From Salipiger mucosus DSM 16094 (lineage in GTDB: Bacteria > Pseudomonadota > Alphaproteobacteria > Rhodobacterales > Rhodobacteraceae): a stretch of 64,000 nt of DNA. The stretch lies in assembly GCF_000442255.1 (NCBI RefSeq), contig NZ_KE557276.1, positions 175,221-239,220 of the forward strand. Direction: 5' to 3'. The notes beneath the pieces are model-generated. The model ran no database searches and was not told where the DNA came from. It saw only the letters and a list, made by a program, of their open reading frames with translations. The position numbers were made by a program, and so were the translations under genes. Position 1 is the first letter of the stretch, and every line of letters starts with the position of its first letter. This document shows positions 25,578 through 34,640 of this stretch, piece by piece.

Positions 25578-26005
25578 CAGCCGCCCGGCCGGATGTGATC
25601 GGAGAGGCACTCTTCGTGATCGCGAAGCACCTCGAGAATGCGGCAGTCGGCCACCCGGTCGGCATTGCACTCGTTGATCATCCGTTGCAGCTCGACCCGG
25701 AGCGTCTCGAGCCGGGCGATCCGGGCCTCGACCTCGTGGAGCTGTTTCTGCGCCACCGCATCGACCTGCGCGCAGGATCGTTCGGGGCTGTCCGAGAGGT
25801 CCAGAAGTTCCCGAATGGCCTCGAGCGAAAAGCCGAGTTCGCGGGAATGGCGGATGAAGGCAAGGCGATCCAGCTCGACGGTCCCGTAGCGTCGCTGGCC
25901 GCCAGTCGTGCGGCCGGGTTCGGGCATCAGGCCGATCTGTTCGTAGTAGCGGATCGTCTGCACCTTGGTGCCCGTCCGTTTGGCGAGGGTGCCGATGGAC
26001 AGCAT
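25577..26005 (-). CDS. MerR-family heavy-metal regulator (ZntR/CadR/PbrR type)
   Basis: The 142-aa regulator has the MerR HTH (SIGTLAKRTGTKVQTIRYYE), a dimerisation helix and a C-terminal metal loop with cysteines (SCAQVD near residue 78; CNADRVADC and HEECL near the end). It is divergent from the Zn/Cd/Pb-type ATPase gene and should activate it through the 19-base-spacer promoter at 26101-26131. Which metal it senses cannot be read with certainty. It may or may not also act at the similar copper ATPase promoter. Confidence 0.88.
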   Translation of the reverse strand: MLSIGTLAKRTGTKVQTIRYYEQIGLMPEPGRTTGGQRRYGTVELDRLAFIRHSRELGFSLEAIRELLDLSDSPERSCAQVDAVAQKQLHEVEARIARLETLRVELQRMINECNADRVADCRILEVLRDHEECLSDHIRPGG

Positions 26006-26100
26006 GTCCCGTCTCCTCAAGCAGATCGGTTGACGTGCGCGCGTGGCCGAGGCCAGTGACCATGCCGCGCCCGGGGATGCGGCAATCCTTCCGGCAGGGC

Positions 26101-26131
26101 TTGAACCTACAGTCGCTGTAGATCCTATATC
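26101..26131 (+). promoter_or_regulatory. MerR-type promoter of the Zn/Cd/Pb ATPase
   Basis: TTGAAC (26101-26106) and TATATC (26126-26131) are 19 bases apart, with the dyad CTACAGTCGCTGTAG in the spacer. This is the ZntR/PbrR-type arrangement. It lies 35 bases before the ATPase gene, in the divergent space shared with merR. Confidence 0.75.
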
Positions 26132-26165
26132 GTGACTCGACCGGGAATCGCAACGGAGAGTCATC

Positions 26166-28457
26166 ATGGCGGACAGTGGCGCAGCACCGCGCGAGTGGCG
26201 TGTGACGGGAATGGATTGCGGATCCTGCACCGCGAAAGTGCGCGGCGCGGTCGAGCGCCTGCCCGGAGTCGCCGACGTCGATGTCGCGCTGATGGCCGAG
26301 CGCCTGCGGCTGACGCTGGACGAAGGCCAGACCTCGCCCGAGAGCGTCGAGAAGGCCGTGCGCGGGGTCGGCTTCGGAATCGCGCCAAAGGGGGCGAAGC
26401 CGGAGAAACCCAAGGGGGGCTTCGTGCTGCCGGACGGGGCGTTTCCAGAGGCGGGGAAGACGTCGGAGATCGGAGGCCGTGCAGAGGAAAGCACGGCACG
26501 GCACGCAGAGGCGCCATCCCCTTCCTGGTATCAGACCTCCAAAGGCCGACTGGTGCTAGGCACCGGTGCGCTGTTGGCGGCGGCCTGGGCGTCGCGCCTC
26601 GTGTTTCCCGCCGAGATCGCGCACTGGGCCTTCGTCCTTGCCACATTGATCGGCCTCGTGCCCGTCGCGCAGCGCGCCTTCGCCATGGCGCGCGCCCGGA
26701 TGCCTTTCACCATCGAGATGCTGATGACGGTTGCCGCCGGTGGCGCGCTGGTGATCGGCGAGCCGGAAGAGGCCGCGCTGGTCGTCTTCCTCTTCGCCGT
26801 GGGCGAGTTGCTGGAAGGCATCTCGGCGGGCAAGGCGCGCGACAGCATCCGCGCGCTGTCGCAGCTTGTGCCCAAGACGGCGCGGCTCGAGGTGGGCGGC
26901 CGGACGCGGGAGGTTGCCGCCGAGACGCTCCAGGTGAGCCAGGTGGTGCAGGTCCGCCCCGGCGACCGCGTGCCCTGTGACGGCGAAGTGATCGACGGCA
27001 CCTCCGGCGTCGACGAAAGCCCCGTGACCGGCGAGAGCGTCCCGAGCCTCAAGGCGCCCGGAGCCGAGGTCTTTGCAGGCTCGATCAACGTGGAGGCTCT
27101 GCTTCGCGTGCGGGTCGCGAAGGCGGCCGCGGACAACACCATCGCCCGCATCGTGCGACTGGTCGAAGACGCCGAGAGCGCACGGGCGCCGACCGAGCGG
27201 TTCATCGACCGGTTCAGCCGGGTCTACATGCCAGCCGTGGTGGGGGCCGCGTTGCTGGTGGCGGTGGTCCCGCCGCTGGCCTTCGGGTTGGCCTGGGGCG
27301 AATGGGTCTATCGCGCGCTGGCGCTCCTGCTGATCGGCTGCCCCTGCGCGCTGGTGATCTCGGTGCCGGCCTCGATCACGTCGGCGCTGTCCACCGGGGC
27401 GCGCAACGGCCTTCTGATGAAGGGCGGCGCGGTGGTCGAGGCGGCGGCCCGGACGACGCATGTCGCCTTCGACAAGACCGGGACGCTGACGCAGGGCAGG
27501 CCCCGGGTGACGGATGTCCTGGCGCTGAGCGGACGCGAAGACGACCTGATGGCGCTCGCCGCCGGGGTCGAGAGCGGTGCGAGCCATCCGCTCGGCCAGG
27601 CGATCTGTGCCGAGGCGGAGCGGCGGCGCGTGTCGGCGGCGGATGCCGTCGCCGGCCGCGCGCTGCCCGGACGGGGCGCGGAGGCATCCATCGGCGGCGC
27701 GACGGTCTGCGTGGGCTCGCCGCGGCTGGCAGACGAGCATGGCGCGATGACGGACGATCTCAGGGGGCGCGTGTCGGCGCTGGAAGCCGAGGGCAAGACC
27801 GTGGTGATCGTGCTGCGAGAGGATGTGGCCGAGGGCCTGATCGCGCTGCGGGACGAGCCGCGCGGGGACGCGGCAGAAGCCCTCGCGCAGCTGCGCGGCC
27901 TCGGTATTTCGTCGGTCATGCTGACCGGGGACAACCCGCGCACGGCGCAGGCCATCGCCGAGGGGCTGGGGATCGAGCACCGGTCCGGGCTGATGCCGGA
28001 AGACAAGGTGACGGCGATCCGGGAACTGACCGGGGATGCGCGCGTGATGATGGTCGGCGACGGGATCAACGACGCGCCCGCACTTGCCGCGGCGCATGTC
28101 GGCGTTGCCATGGGATCGGGCACCGATGTGGCGCTCGAGACGGCCGACGCGGCGATCCTGCGCAACCGCGTGACCGATGTGGCGGGCAAGGTCCGCCTCG
28201 CCCGCGCCACCATGGCGAACATCCGCCAGAACATCGCGATCGCGCTCGGGCTCAAGGCGGTCTTCCTCGTGACCACCGTGCTGGGCATCACCGGCCTCTG
28301 GATCGCGATCCTCGCCGACACCGGCGCCACAGTGCTCGTCACCATGAATGCCCTGCGACTGCTGTTCTTCCGGCCGTCCGGCGGGGCCGAAGTGGCGCAT
28401 CCATCCAGGGGACTTGCCTACGAGGCAACGCGCGAGAGCGCATCCGCGACCCTGTGA
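26166..28457 (+). CDS. zntA: Zn/Cd/Pb-translocating P-type ATPase
   Basis: The 763-aa protein has an N-terminal HMA domain with GMDCGSC (C18, C21), the CPC transport motif (GCPCALVISVPASI), the phosphorylation site FDKTGTLTQG, and [16 protein letters not shown]. The CPCALVISVPA context is that of the zinc/cadmium/lead (ZntA/CadA) group rather than the copper group. It exports metal ions from the cytoplasm at the expense of ATP. It is divergent from merR and preceded by its MerR-type promoter. Confidence 0.88.
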   Translation: MADSGAAPREWRVTGMDCGSCTAKVRGAVERLPGVADVDVALMAERLRLTLDEGQTSPESVEKAVRGVGFGIAPKGAKPEKPKGGFVLPDGAFPEAGKTSEIGGRAEESTARHAEAPSPSWYQTSKGRLVLGTGALLAAAWASRLVFPAEIAHWAFVLATLIGLVPVAQRAFAMARARMPFTIEMLMTVAAGGALVIGEPEEAALVVFLFAVGELLEGISAGKARDSIRALSQLVPKTARLEVGGRTREVAAETLQVSQVVQVRPGDRVPCDGEVIDGTSGVDESPVTGESVPSLKAPGAEVFAGSINVEALLRVRVAKAAADNTIARIVRLVEDAESARAPTERFIDRFSRVYMPAVVGAALLVAVVPPLAFGLAWGEWVYRALALLLIGCPCALVISVPASITSALSTGARNGLLMKGGAVVEAAARTTHVAFDKTGTLTQGRPRVTDVLALSGREDDLMALAAGVESGASHPLGQAICAEAERRRVSAADAVAGRALPGRGAEASIGGATVCVGSPRLADEHGAMTDDLRGRVSALEAEGKTVVIVLREDVAEGLIALRDEPRGDAAEALAQLRGLGISSVMLTGDNPRTAQAIAEGLGIEHRSGLMPEDKVTAIRELTGDARVMMVGDGINDAPALAAAHVGVAMGSGTDVALETADAAILRNRVTDVAGKVRLARATMANIRQNIAIALGLKAVFLVTTVLGITGLWIAILADTGATVLVTMNALRLLFFRPSGGAEVAHPSRGLAYEATRESASATL

Positions 28458-28477
28458 AAAGGGGCCACCGATGATCC

Positions 28478-30001
28478 TCACCCGCAGGGGCCGATGTCTT
28501 CGGGGATGTCGATGTCGATCCCTTCGCCATCGATGACCACGGTCGTGGCGCCCGGGGTGGCCGCCGCTTTCAGGATGAACCGTGTCGAGTCCTCTGCACG
28601 CTGCGGCGTGATCCCCGCGATGCTCTCGACCTTGTCGCCCGGTGTTACGGCAATGGCGAACTCTCCGCTCGCCGTGCAGCCGACCGTGAGCAGTCGCCCC
28701 TCCGGAAGGTCACGGAACAGGGCTTCAAGGCCCGTCGCCTGCCAGGTTTCGACACGGCGCCATGCGCCTTGCACCGAGGCATGCTGCGGCGCTTCGGATG
28801 GATTGGCGGCTTCCTCGGGCTCGGCCCGTGCCGCCGCGGTGCCGGAATTCGACAGGGCCGCCAGTCGCTCGGCCCCCATCTGGCCGATTGCATCGCTGCA
28901 GATGTTGTCCCCCTCGACCCATCCGGTCATGGCCGGTGCGGCCTCGTCGTAGGACTTGCTGCCGACATTGGGATTGTAGCGTTCGGGGACGCTGCGCCAG
29001 AATTGGATCAGAAAGACGGGCCGGCCTTCGGAGGACGGCGTTGTGTGGACAATGCAGCTGGCAAGGTAATCGGCGGCGTTGCCGCGGAAGGGTGCCTCGA
29101 GCGCCATGCCATTGCCGACCAGCGGCACGGTCTTGTCGCCCTGGGCCACCTTCGTGCCGCCCGCTCCGGACAGGGCGACGGACCAGACGGAGAAATCCAC
29201 CGTGGTCACGAAGGACGGATCGAAACCTGCCCCCTGGCTGGGCCCGTAAAACCCGCCGAAATAACCGAGGTCGCTGTAATCGTGGAAATAGTAGATCCGG
29301 CCGATTTCGCTTGCGACCCGAGGGGGGAGCCCGCCGTCCTGTGTGTCCCGGGGCATCAGGGCGTCGTCGATATGGACCCCCGCCGCGACGGCGGCCCGGA
29401 ACGCATCGGCCACGGGAAGGACCGCGCCGGCGCCATCGCCGGCGCGCGCGAGGAGCCCGACAAGGCCGTCCTCCGCATGAGCGACCGGCGCCCCGGCGCT
29501 GAGCGATGTGATGGCGGCATCGCGCAGGATCGGAAGCCCTGCGCTCTGACCCGAGGGGGCGACGGGGGCGATGGGCATCTCCCATCCGCCCAGGGCGTTC
29601 TGGGTCATGAAGGACAGGCCCTCGCCGCTTGCCGGATCGTATTGGCCGACAAGCGGCATCCGCGTCATGCGGAGGCTGCCTGCCTTGGCCATCATGTCCT
29701 CCGAGCTGACACCGGCGTCCACCAGGACGAGCGTGTCGTAGCCGGGCAGGGGGCGGGTGCCCGTGACCGGATGGCAGGCGCCCCGGTCCCAGATGCGGAC
29801 ACAGGCCCCGTCGAGGCCGGCCACGGAGGCGGCGGTCAGGTAGGTCAGGCTGCCGGCCGAGCCGCCGGTGACGGTGGCCGTGGCGGCCGGGGTGCCCTCG
29901 GGCGCCTCGATCATCGCCGCGAAGATGCCGAGTTCATACTCGGCCTGCGCGGCGGCAAGGCCCGGCAGCAGCGCGAGACCGATCGCGGAAAGATGCCTCA
30001 C
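28478..30001 (-). CDS. large secreted protein of unknown function
   Basis: The 507-aa protein starts at a GTG overlapping the upstream stop (GTGA) and has a signal peptide (VRHLSAIGLALLPGLAAAQA). No domain recognised. Cysteines are few and mostly paired by distance (C in ACVRIWDRGACHP; later SCIVH, NICSD, GCTAS, PCG), suggesting disulfides. A tract near 220-250 (PRVASEIGRIYYFHDYSDLG) is aromatic-rich. It is coupled to the smaller secreted gene upstream, so the two probably act together outside the cytoplasm. Confidence 0.6.
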   Translation of the reverse strand: MRHLSAIGLALLPGLAAAQAEYELGIFAAMIEAPEGTPAATATVTGGSAGSLTYLTAASVAGLDGACVRIWDRGACHPVTGTRPLPGYDTLVLVDAGVSSEDMMAKAGSLRMTRMPLVGQYDPASGEGLSFMTQNALGGWEMPIAPVAPSGQSAGLPILRDAAITSLSAGAPVAHAEDGLVGLLARAGDGAGAVLPVADAFRAAVAAGVHIDDALMPRDTQDGGLPPRVASEIGRIYYFHDYSDLGYFGGFYGPSQGAGFDPSFVTTVDFSVWSVALSGAGGTKVAQGDKTVPLVGNGMALEAPFRGNAADYLASCIVHTTPSSEGRPVFLIQFWRSVPERYNPNVGSKSYDEAAPAMTGWVEGDNICSDAIGQMGAERLAALSNSGTAAARAEPEEAANPSEAPQHASVQGAWRRVETWQATGLEALFRDLPEGRLLTVGCTASGEFAIAVTPGDKVESIAGITPQRAEDSTRFILKAAATPGATTVVIDGEGIDIDIPEDIGPCG

Positions 30002-30855
30002 CGGACCGGTTCCAGGCGCGTTCCGTTCCATATCCAGATGACGTCGCAGACCTGTGCCGGGCCGCCGCAGGTGGCGCCCTGCGTGGTCGTCTTCAGCGCT
30101 TTCCTGCCAAAGGCCCGGTCCACCAGTTCCGGCCTGACGCCGAGCACCTGCTGACGGCCCTGGGTTTCGGTGAAGGCGATCTCGATCGTGCAGAGCGCGG
30201 CGCCGCAGAAGCCTGCGCCGCGTCCTTTGGACCGGTCGTCGCAGGTCACGCCGCCCCAGTCGAGGACGAAGTCCGGCTGGTCGTCATCGTCCAGCCGGCC
30301 CGTCATTTCGGCGCCCTCGGTGATCGAGAAACCGCCGCCGCAACGGGTTGCGATCAACTGCCCGAAGAGGACGACCTTGCCCGCGCCGGAGGTGTTCGCC
30401 GAAGCGGCCGTTCCGCCTCCGCATCCGTCCAGGACCTGGCCGATCGCGCGCGAGGAGCCGCCCAGCGACACGCCGACCTGCGCTTCGCCGGGCACGGCGA
30501 CCGTGGCGCGCGAGCCTCCGCGAAGCGCCGCGATCAGCGCTGCGGACGGCGGCCCGGTCCAGAGCCCTTCCTCGGGCAGGTGCTGGCCGGTGACGGTGAA
30601 CCTGTTCCCGTCGACGATGACCGCGAAGGATTCCTGCCGGTCGGGCCCGGCCTTGGCAGGGGCCCAGCCCTGTGTCCAGAGCAGGGGGCTGCCCTCCCGG
30701 CACATGACGGCGAGAGCCCCGAAGCCGCGGTCCGTCACGCCGAAGGCAGAGACGGTGCCGTCGTAAATTTCGGCACCGGGTCCGATCCGCCACTCCGCAA
30801 GGAGTGTTTGCGGGATAATTGCGAAGAACAGAATTAAACAATGGATGCGCAGCAT
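29998..30855 (-). CDS. secreted protein of unknown function
   Basis: The 285-aa protein begins with a signal peptide (MLRIHCLILFFAIIPQTLLA). Its second half has the pattern DDDDQPDFVLDWGGVTC...FCGAALCTIEI, which resembles secreted roseobacter proteins of unknown role with conserved cysteines. It ends in CDVIWIWNGTRLEPVR. The start codon is at 30855. It overlaps the larger secreted gene by four bases. No enzyme signature seen. Confidence 0.55.
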   Translation of the reverse strand: MLRIHCLILFFAIIPQTLLAEWRIGPGAEIYDGTVSAFGVTDRGFGALAVMCREGSPLLWTQGWAPAKAGPDRQESFAVIVDGNRFTVTGQHLPEEGLWTGPPSAALIAALRGGSRATVAVPGEAQVGVSLGGSSRAIGQVLDGCGGGTAASANTSGAGKVVLFGQLIATRCGGGFSITEGAEMTGRLDDDDQPDFVLDWGGVTCDDRSKGRGAGFCGAALCTIEIAFTETQGRQQVLGVRPELVDRAFGRKALKTTTQGATCGGPAQVCDVIWIWNGTRLEPVR

Positions 30856-31212
30856 ATGTCTCGCTCCGAAATATGGGGCGAGCATAGCGCCCGATGCGGC
30901 ACTTCGGTCAAGACGGATTCTGCGTTTCTCGAAATGGGGCCAATGAGAGCGATTGCGCAGCATTCGGAATTGCGGGGTCGGGCGGCGCGCCGGAACAGGG
31001 TATTTCTGCGGGGGCAGCCGGAGGCTTTTCCAGAGGGCGGTGTGCGGTGCCGGTGGATCGTCATCCGCCTCATGCGGCGCGCGGCCGCGGCCTTGTCGCG
31101 GATCATTGCGCCGGAGGATGCGCGCGCTAGGCTGGCCCGCGCATCGCGGCGGGACGCGGTGGCGGGGGCCTTGCCACGGGGCGGGCGCAAGCGTCTTGTC
31201 GGAGGAAGCACG
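30856..31212. other. gene-free stretch upstream of the ZntB-type gene
   Basis: An open frame runs through here into the transporter gene, but its residues have no family character and the good ribosome-binding site is at 31201. The stretch should hold both divergent promoters. No repeat or riboswitch was recognised. Confidence 0.35.
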
Positions 31213-32220
31213 ATGGTCATGGAGCACGGCGGCACGGAGCGACGCGCCCGGGCCGGCACGATCACCAAGGTCTTCGACGGCGCGGGCGGGGCGCGGGATG
31301 TCGGCGCCGAGAGCTTCGCGGCGTTCCGGGCCGCGCCCGGCTCGCAGGCCTTTGCCTGGTTGCACCTGATGCGGGACCACCCGGATGCGGCGGAGCGGCT
31401 CGCGGAGATCGGCCTGGACGAGTTCGTCGTCGGCGCGCTGACGGCCGAGGAGACGCGCCCGCGATGCAGCGTTCACGGCGACGGGGTGCTGCTCAACCTG
31501 AGGGGCGTCAACCCGCATCCGGCGGCCGAGCCCGGCGACATGATCTCGATCCGGCTCTGGGTCGAGGCGCAGCGCATCGTCGGCGTCTCGGTGCGGGCGC
31601 AGAGTGCGCTCGAGGACATGCTGGCGGCGATGGACCGGGGGCACGCGCCGCGCTCGCCGGGGGAGTTCGTGGCCAACCTCGCGTTGCGGCTGGCGGACCG
31701 GGCGGAGCCGGAGGTGACGGACCTGACCGACATGATCGACGACATCGAGGAGACGCTGCTGGCCGAGGAGGACGCCGCGCCCCGGGCGGAGCTGGCGCAG
31801 GCGCGCCGGGTGGCGATCCTGCTGCGGCGTTACCTGGTGCCGCAGAAGGACGCCCTGCTCGCGCTGGAACTGGAGGAGCTGTCGTGGCTGGGCGAGCGCG
31901 ACCGGGCGCACCTGCGCGAGGCGGCGGACCGCGTCGTGCGGCTGGGCGAGGAGCTGGACGCGATCCGGGACCGGGCGCAGATCGTGCACGAGCAACTGAT
32001 CGACCAGCGGGCGGAAAGCCTGAACCGGCGGATGCTGCTGCTGACGGTGGTGGCCGCGATCTTCCTGCCGCTGAGCCTGCTCACCGGCCTGCTGGGCATG
32101 AACGTGGGCGGCATTCCGGGGGCGCAGGACCCGCGCGGCTTCGTGGCGGTCTGCGTGCTGCTCGTGGCCCTTGGCTGCGCGGTCTTCCTGGTTTTCCGGA
32201 AGACCGGCATGTTCCGGTAA
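31213..32220 (+). CDS. zntB: ZntB/CorA-family metal ion transporter
   Basis: The 335-aa protein has a long soluble, helical N-terminal domain and two C-terminal membrane segments with the GMN motif (LLGMNVGGIPG) between them, the CorA superfamily hallmark; NVGGIPG is the ZntB version. ZntB moves zinc (or other divalent ions). The start at 31213 follows GGAGGAAGCAC. Placed near the metal-resistance genes but with its own promoter region. It converges on the acyl carrier protein gene. Confidence 0.82.
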   Translation: MVMEHGGTERRARAGTITKVFDGAGGARDVGAESFAAFRAAPGSQAFAWLHLMRDHPDAAERLAEIGLDEFVVGALTAEETRPRCSVHGDGVLLNLRGVNPHPAAEPGDMISIRLWVEAQRIVGVSVRAQSALEDMLAAMDRGHAPRSPGEFVANLALRLADRAEPEVTDLTDMIDDIEETLLAEEDAAPRAELAQARRVAILLRRYLVPQKDALLALELEELSWLGERDRAHLREAADRVVRLGEELDAIRDRAQIVHEQLIDQRAESLNRRMLLLTVVAAIFLPLSLLTGLLGMNVGGIPGAQDPRGFVAVCVLLVALGCAVFLVFRKTGMFR

Positions 32221-32235
32221 GGCGATGCCGGCCGG

Positions 32236-32481
32236 TCAGTCGAGCCGCCCCGAGAGGTAGGTCACGGCCCTGTTCGGGGTCGCGATCTCCATGTAGTCGG
32301 CCTCGGGCACGTCGACGCCCAGCCGTTCGTGGATGGCCGCGACGAGGTTCAGCACGTCCATGGAGTCGAGTTCCAGGTCGTCCTGCAGGTGATCGTCGCC
32401 GCCGATGTCATCGGTCGCGAGGTCAGGCGCCACGCGCGTCACGAGGTCGAGAAAGGTGCGGCGGATATCGTCTTCGGTCAT
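32236..32481 (-). CDS. acyl carrier protein
   Basis: The 81-aa protein has the ACP helix with the phosphopantetheine serine in LELDSMDVLN and the usual acidic character. It overlaps the E2 gene by four bases and is the last gene of the nine-gene operon. It is not a fatty-acid-synthase acpP by context. Together with a ligase and an E1/E2 set, it may receive an acyl group in place of, or in addition to, CoA. This is inference. Confidence 0.82.
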   Translation of the reverse strand: MTEDDIRRTFLDLVTRVAPDLATDDIGGDDHLQDDLELDSMDVLNLVAAIHERLGVDVPEADYMEIATPNRAVTYLSGRLD

Positions 32482-33683
32482 AGGGCCTCCGGGGTCTGCA
32501 GTAGCCCGGCGATCCGGGACAGGAAGGTTGCGCCGCTGCGGCCGTCGCTGACGCGATGATCGGCGGCGAGGGTCGTTCTGAGGCAGAGGCGCGGCAAGAC
32601 GGCGCCGCCGATGATCCGGGGCAGGCGGCGCGGCGCGCCGAAGCCCACGAGCGCGACCTGCGGCGGGTAGATCACGCCGGTCAGGCCGTCGACGCCGCCC
32701 TCTCCGAGGCTGGAGACGGTGATCGTGCCCTCTGTCATCTCGGCGCCCCTGAGGCGCCCGCCGCGCGCGCGGGCGACGAGGTCGCGCATCGCGGCCATGA
32801 GGTCGGGCAGGCAGAGCGCCTCGGCGCCCATCAGCGCGGGCGCGATCAGGCCGCCGCCGCGCAGGGCGATGGCGACGCCGGCATTCACGGTTTTCGAGGG
32901 CACGAAGCTGCTGTCGGTGAAGTGCCCGTTCATGTCGCGCGCCTCGGCGGCGGCGCGGGCGGTGGCCTTGACAATCAGGGCCGCCATGAGCAGCCGGCCC
33001 TCGGGCGGGGCCTTGGCGTTGTGGGCGCTCAGCCAGGCCTGCGCGGCCTCGAGGTCGATCTCGTGGTCGAGGTAGTAGTGCGGGATCTCGCGCTTCGAGC
33101 GGGACATGGCGGCGGCGATGGCTTCGCGCATGGCCGCGAGGTCGAGACCGGGCTTGGCGGCGGGGTGCGGCGTGGACTCGGGCCTCGTGGCACTCACGTC
33201 CGCGAGCAGGATCGCGCCCCCGGGGCCACTGCCGGTGAGGGCGGACAGGTCGATGCCGAGTTCCGCGGCGCGGGCTCGGGCGGCGGGTGAGGCGGGGATG
33301 ACGTCCGGCGCGGGCCGCGCTTTGGTCGACTCCTGTGCGGGAGGCGTCGGAAGGGTCTCGTCCGCAGGCGGAGGCGGGGCGGGCGCCGGGCTTTCCGCCT
33401 CGGGCGGCGGCACGGCGGTTTGCCCGCGCTCATCCGCCGCCGGTTCGCCGTCCTCCCGGATCACCGCGAGGGGGGCGCCGACGGGAAGCTTCTGGCCGAG
33501 CGCGGCCTCGATGCGGTCGACGGTGCCGTCCTCGAAGACCTCGATCTCGATCGCGCCCTTCTGCGTTTCGATCACCGCCACGACGTCGCCGCGCGAGACG
33601 TGGTCGCCGGGGTGGACCAGCCACTCGACGAGCGTGCCGTCCTCCATGTCGGACCCGAGCGATGGCATCCTGAAGACCGACAT
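32478..33683 (-). CDS. 2-oxoacid dehydrogenase E2 (dihydrolipoamide acyltransferase)
   Basis: The 401-aa protein has one N-terminal lipoyl domain with the lipoylated lysine in ETQKGA (K42), a proline/alanine-rich linker, a peripheral-subunit binding domain (IPASPAARARAAELGIDLS) and the acyltransferase core ending in DHRVSDGRSG. It transfers an acyl group from E1 through lipoate to CoA (or possibly ACP). No E3 gene is nearby, so the lipoamide dehydrogenase must be supplied elsewhere. Confidence 0.85.
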   Translation of the reverse strand: MSVFRMPSLGSDMEDGTLVEWLVHPGDHVSRGDVVAVIETQKGAIEIEVFEDGTVDRIEAALGQKLPVGAPLAVIREDGEPAADERGQTAVPPPEAESPAPAPPPPADETLPTPPAQESTKARPAPDVIPASPAARARAAELGIDLSALTGSGPGGAILLADVSATRPESTPHPAAKPGLDLAAMREAIAAAMSRSKREIPHYYLDHEIDLEAAQAWLSAHNAKAPPEGRLLMAALIVKATARAAAEARDMNGHFTDSSFVPSKTVNAGVAIALRGGGLIAPALMGAEALCLPDLMAAMRDLVARARGGRLRGAEMTEGTITVSSLGEGGVDGLTGVIYPPQVALVGFGAPRRLPRIIGGAVLPRLCLRTTLAADHRVSDGRSGATFLSRIAGLLQTPEAL

Positions 33684-33686
33684 GAC

Positions 33687-34640
33687 CTAGCCCTTTCCCA
33701 GCGTCGCGCGGGCCGCCTCGAGGATGCGCGGGACCTGCGGGATCGCGGCGTCCTCGAGGTGCCTGGGGTAGGGGATCGGCACCTCGGCGGTGCAGACCCG
33801 GCCGACCGGCGCGTCCATGCGCCAGAAGACCTGCTCGCCGATGCGGGCGGCGATCTCGGCGGAGAGCGATCCGGCGCGCCAGCCCTCGTCGACCACCACC
33901 GCGCGCCGGGTGCGGCCGACCGAGGCCATGATGGTCGCCTCGTCGAGCGGGCGGAGCACGCGGAGGTCGATGACCTCTGCCTCGATGCCCTCGGTCGAAA
34001 GCGCCTCGGCGGCCTCCAGCGTCTTGAAGAGCGAGCCGCCGTAGGTGAGCAATGTCAGGTCGCGGCCCGGGCGGCGGATGGCGGCGCGGTCGATGTCCAC
34101 CGCGCCCGCGCCGGTGTCGAGCGGGCCCGAGCGGTTGTAGAGCATCACGTTCTCGAAGATCAGCACCGGGTCGGGCTCCTGCAGCGCGGTCCAGAGCATG
34201 CCGCGCGCGTCCTCGAGCGTGGCGGGCGCGAGGATGCGCAGGCCGGGGATATGGGCATACCAGCCCTCGAGCGAGTGCGAATGCTGCGCGGCGAGCTGCT
34301 TGCCCGCGCCGGTGGCCATGCGGATCACCAGCGGCACGCCGAACTGGCCGCCGGACATGTGCCGGATGGTGGCGGCGGTGTTCATGATCTGGTCGAGCGC
34401 GAGCAGGCTGAAGTTCACGGTCATCAGCTCGACGATGGGGCGCAGCCCGCCCGCCGCCGCGCCGATGCCGAAGCCGGTGAAGCCCGACTCCGAGAGCGGC
34501 GTGTCACGGATGCGGTCCTCTCCGAACTCGGCCATGAGGCCCTTGGAGACGGCGTAGCAGCCGCCGTAGGCGCCCACGTCCTCGCCCATGAGGAAGATGC
34601 GCTCGTCGCGTTGCAGCGCCTCGCGCAGGGCCTGGTTCAC
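33687..34640 (-). CDS. 2-oxoacid dehydrogenase E1 beta subunit
   Basis: The 317-aa subunit starts at GTG 34640, which overlaps the E1 alpha stop (GTGA); no ATG exists near the family start, and the usual first few residues (as in TYREA) lie upstream of this codon. It contains [30 protein letters not shown] and the C-terminal transketolase domain ([16 protein letters not shown]). It forms an alpha2beta2 thiamine-diphosphate enzyme with the preceding gene product. Confidence 0.82.
   Translation of the reverse strand: MNQALREALQRDERIFLMGEDVGAYGGCYAVSKGLMAEFGEDRIRDTPLSESGFTGFGIGAAAGGLRPIVELMTVNFSLLALDQIMNTAATIRHMSGGQFGVPLVIRMATGAGKQLAAQHSHSLEGWYAHIPGLRILAPATLEDARGMLWTALQEPDPVLIFENVMLYNRSGPLDTGAGAVDIDRAAIRRPGRDLTLLTYGGSLFKTLEAAEALSTEGIEAEVIDLRVLRPLDEATIMASVGRTRRAVVVDEGWRAGSLSAEIAARIGEQVFWRMDAPVGRVCTAEVPIPYPRHLEDAAIPQVPRILEAARATLGKG

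Noticed and set aside
26556-28481. 641-aa minus-strand open frame
   Set aside because: Antisense to the Zn/Cd/Pb ATPase; composition typical of a shadow frame.
30841-31212. N-terminal extension of the ZntB-type protein
   Set aside because: The open frame continues upstream, but those residues have no family match and the ribosome-binding site GGAGGA is at 31201.
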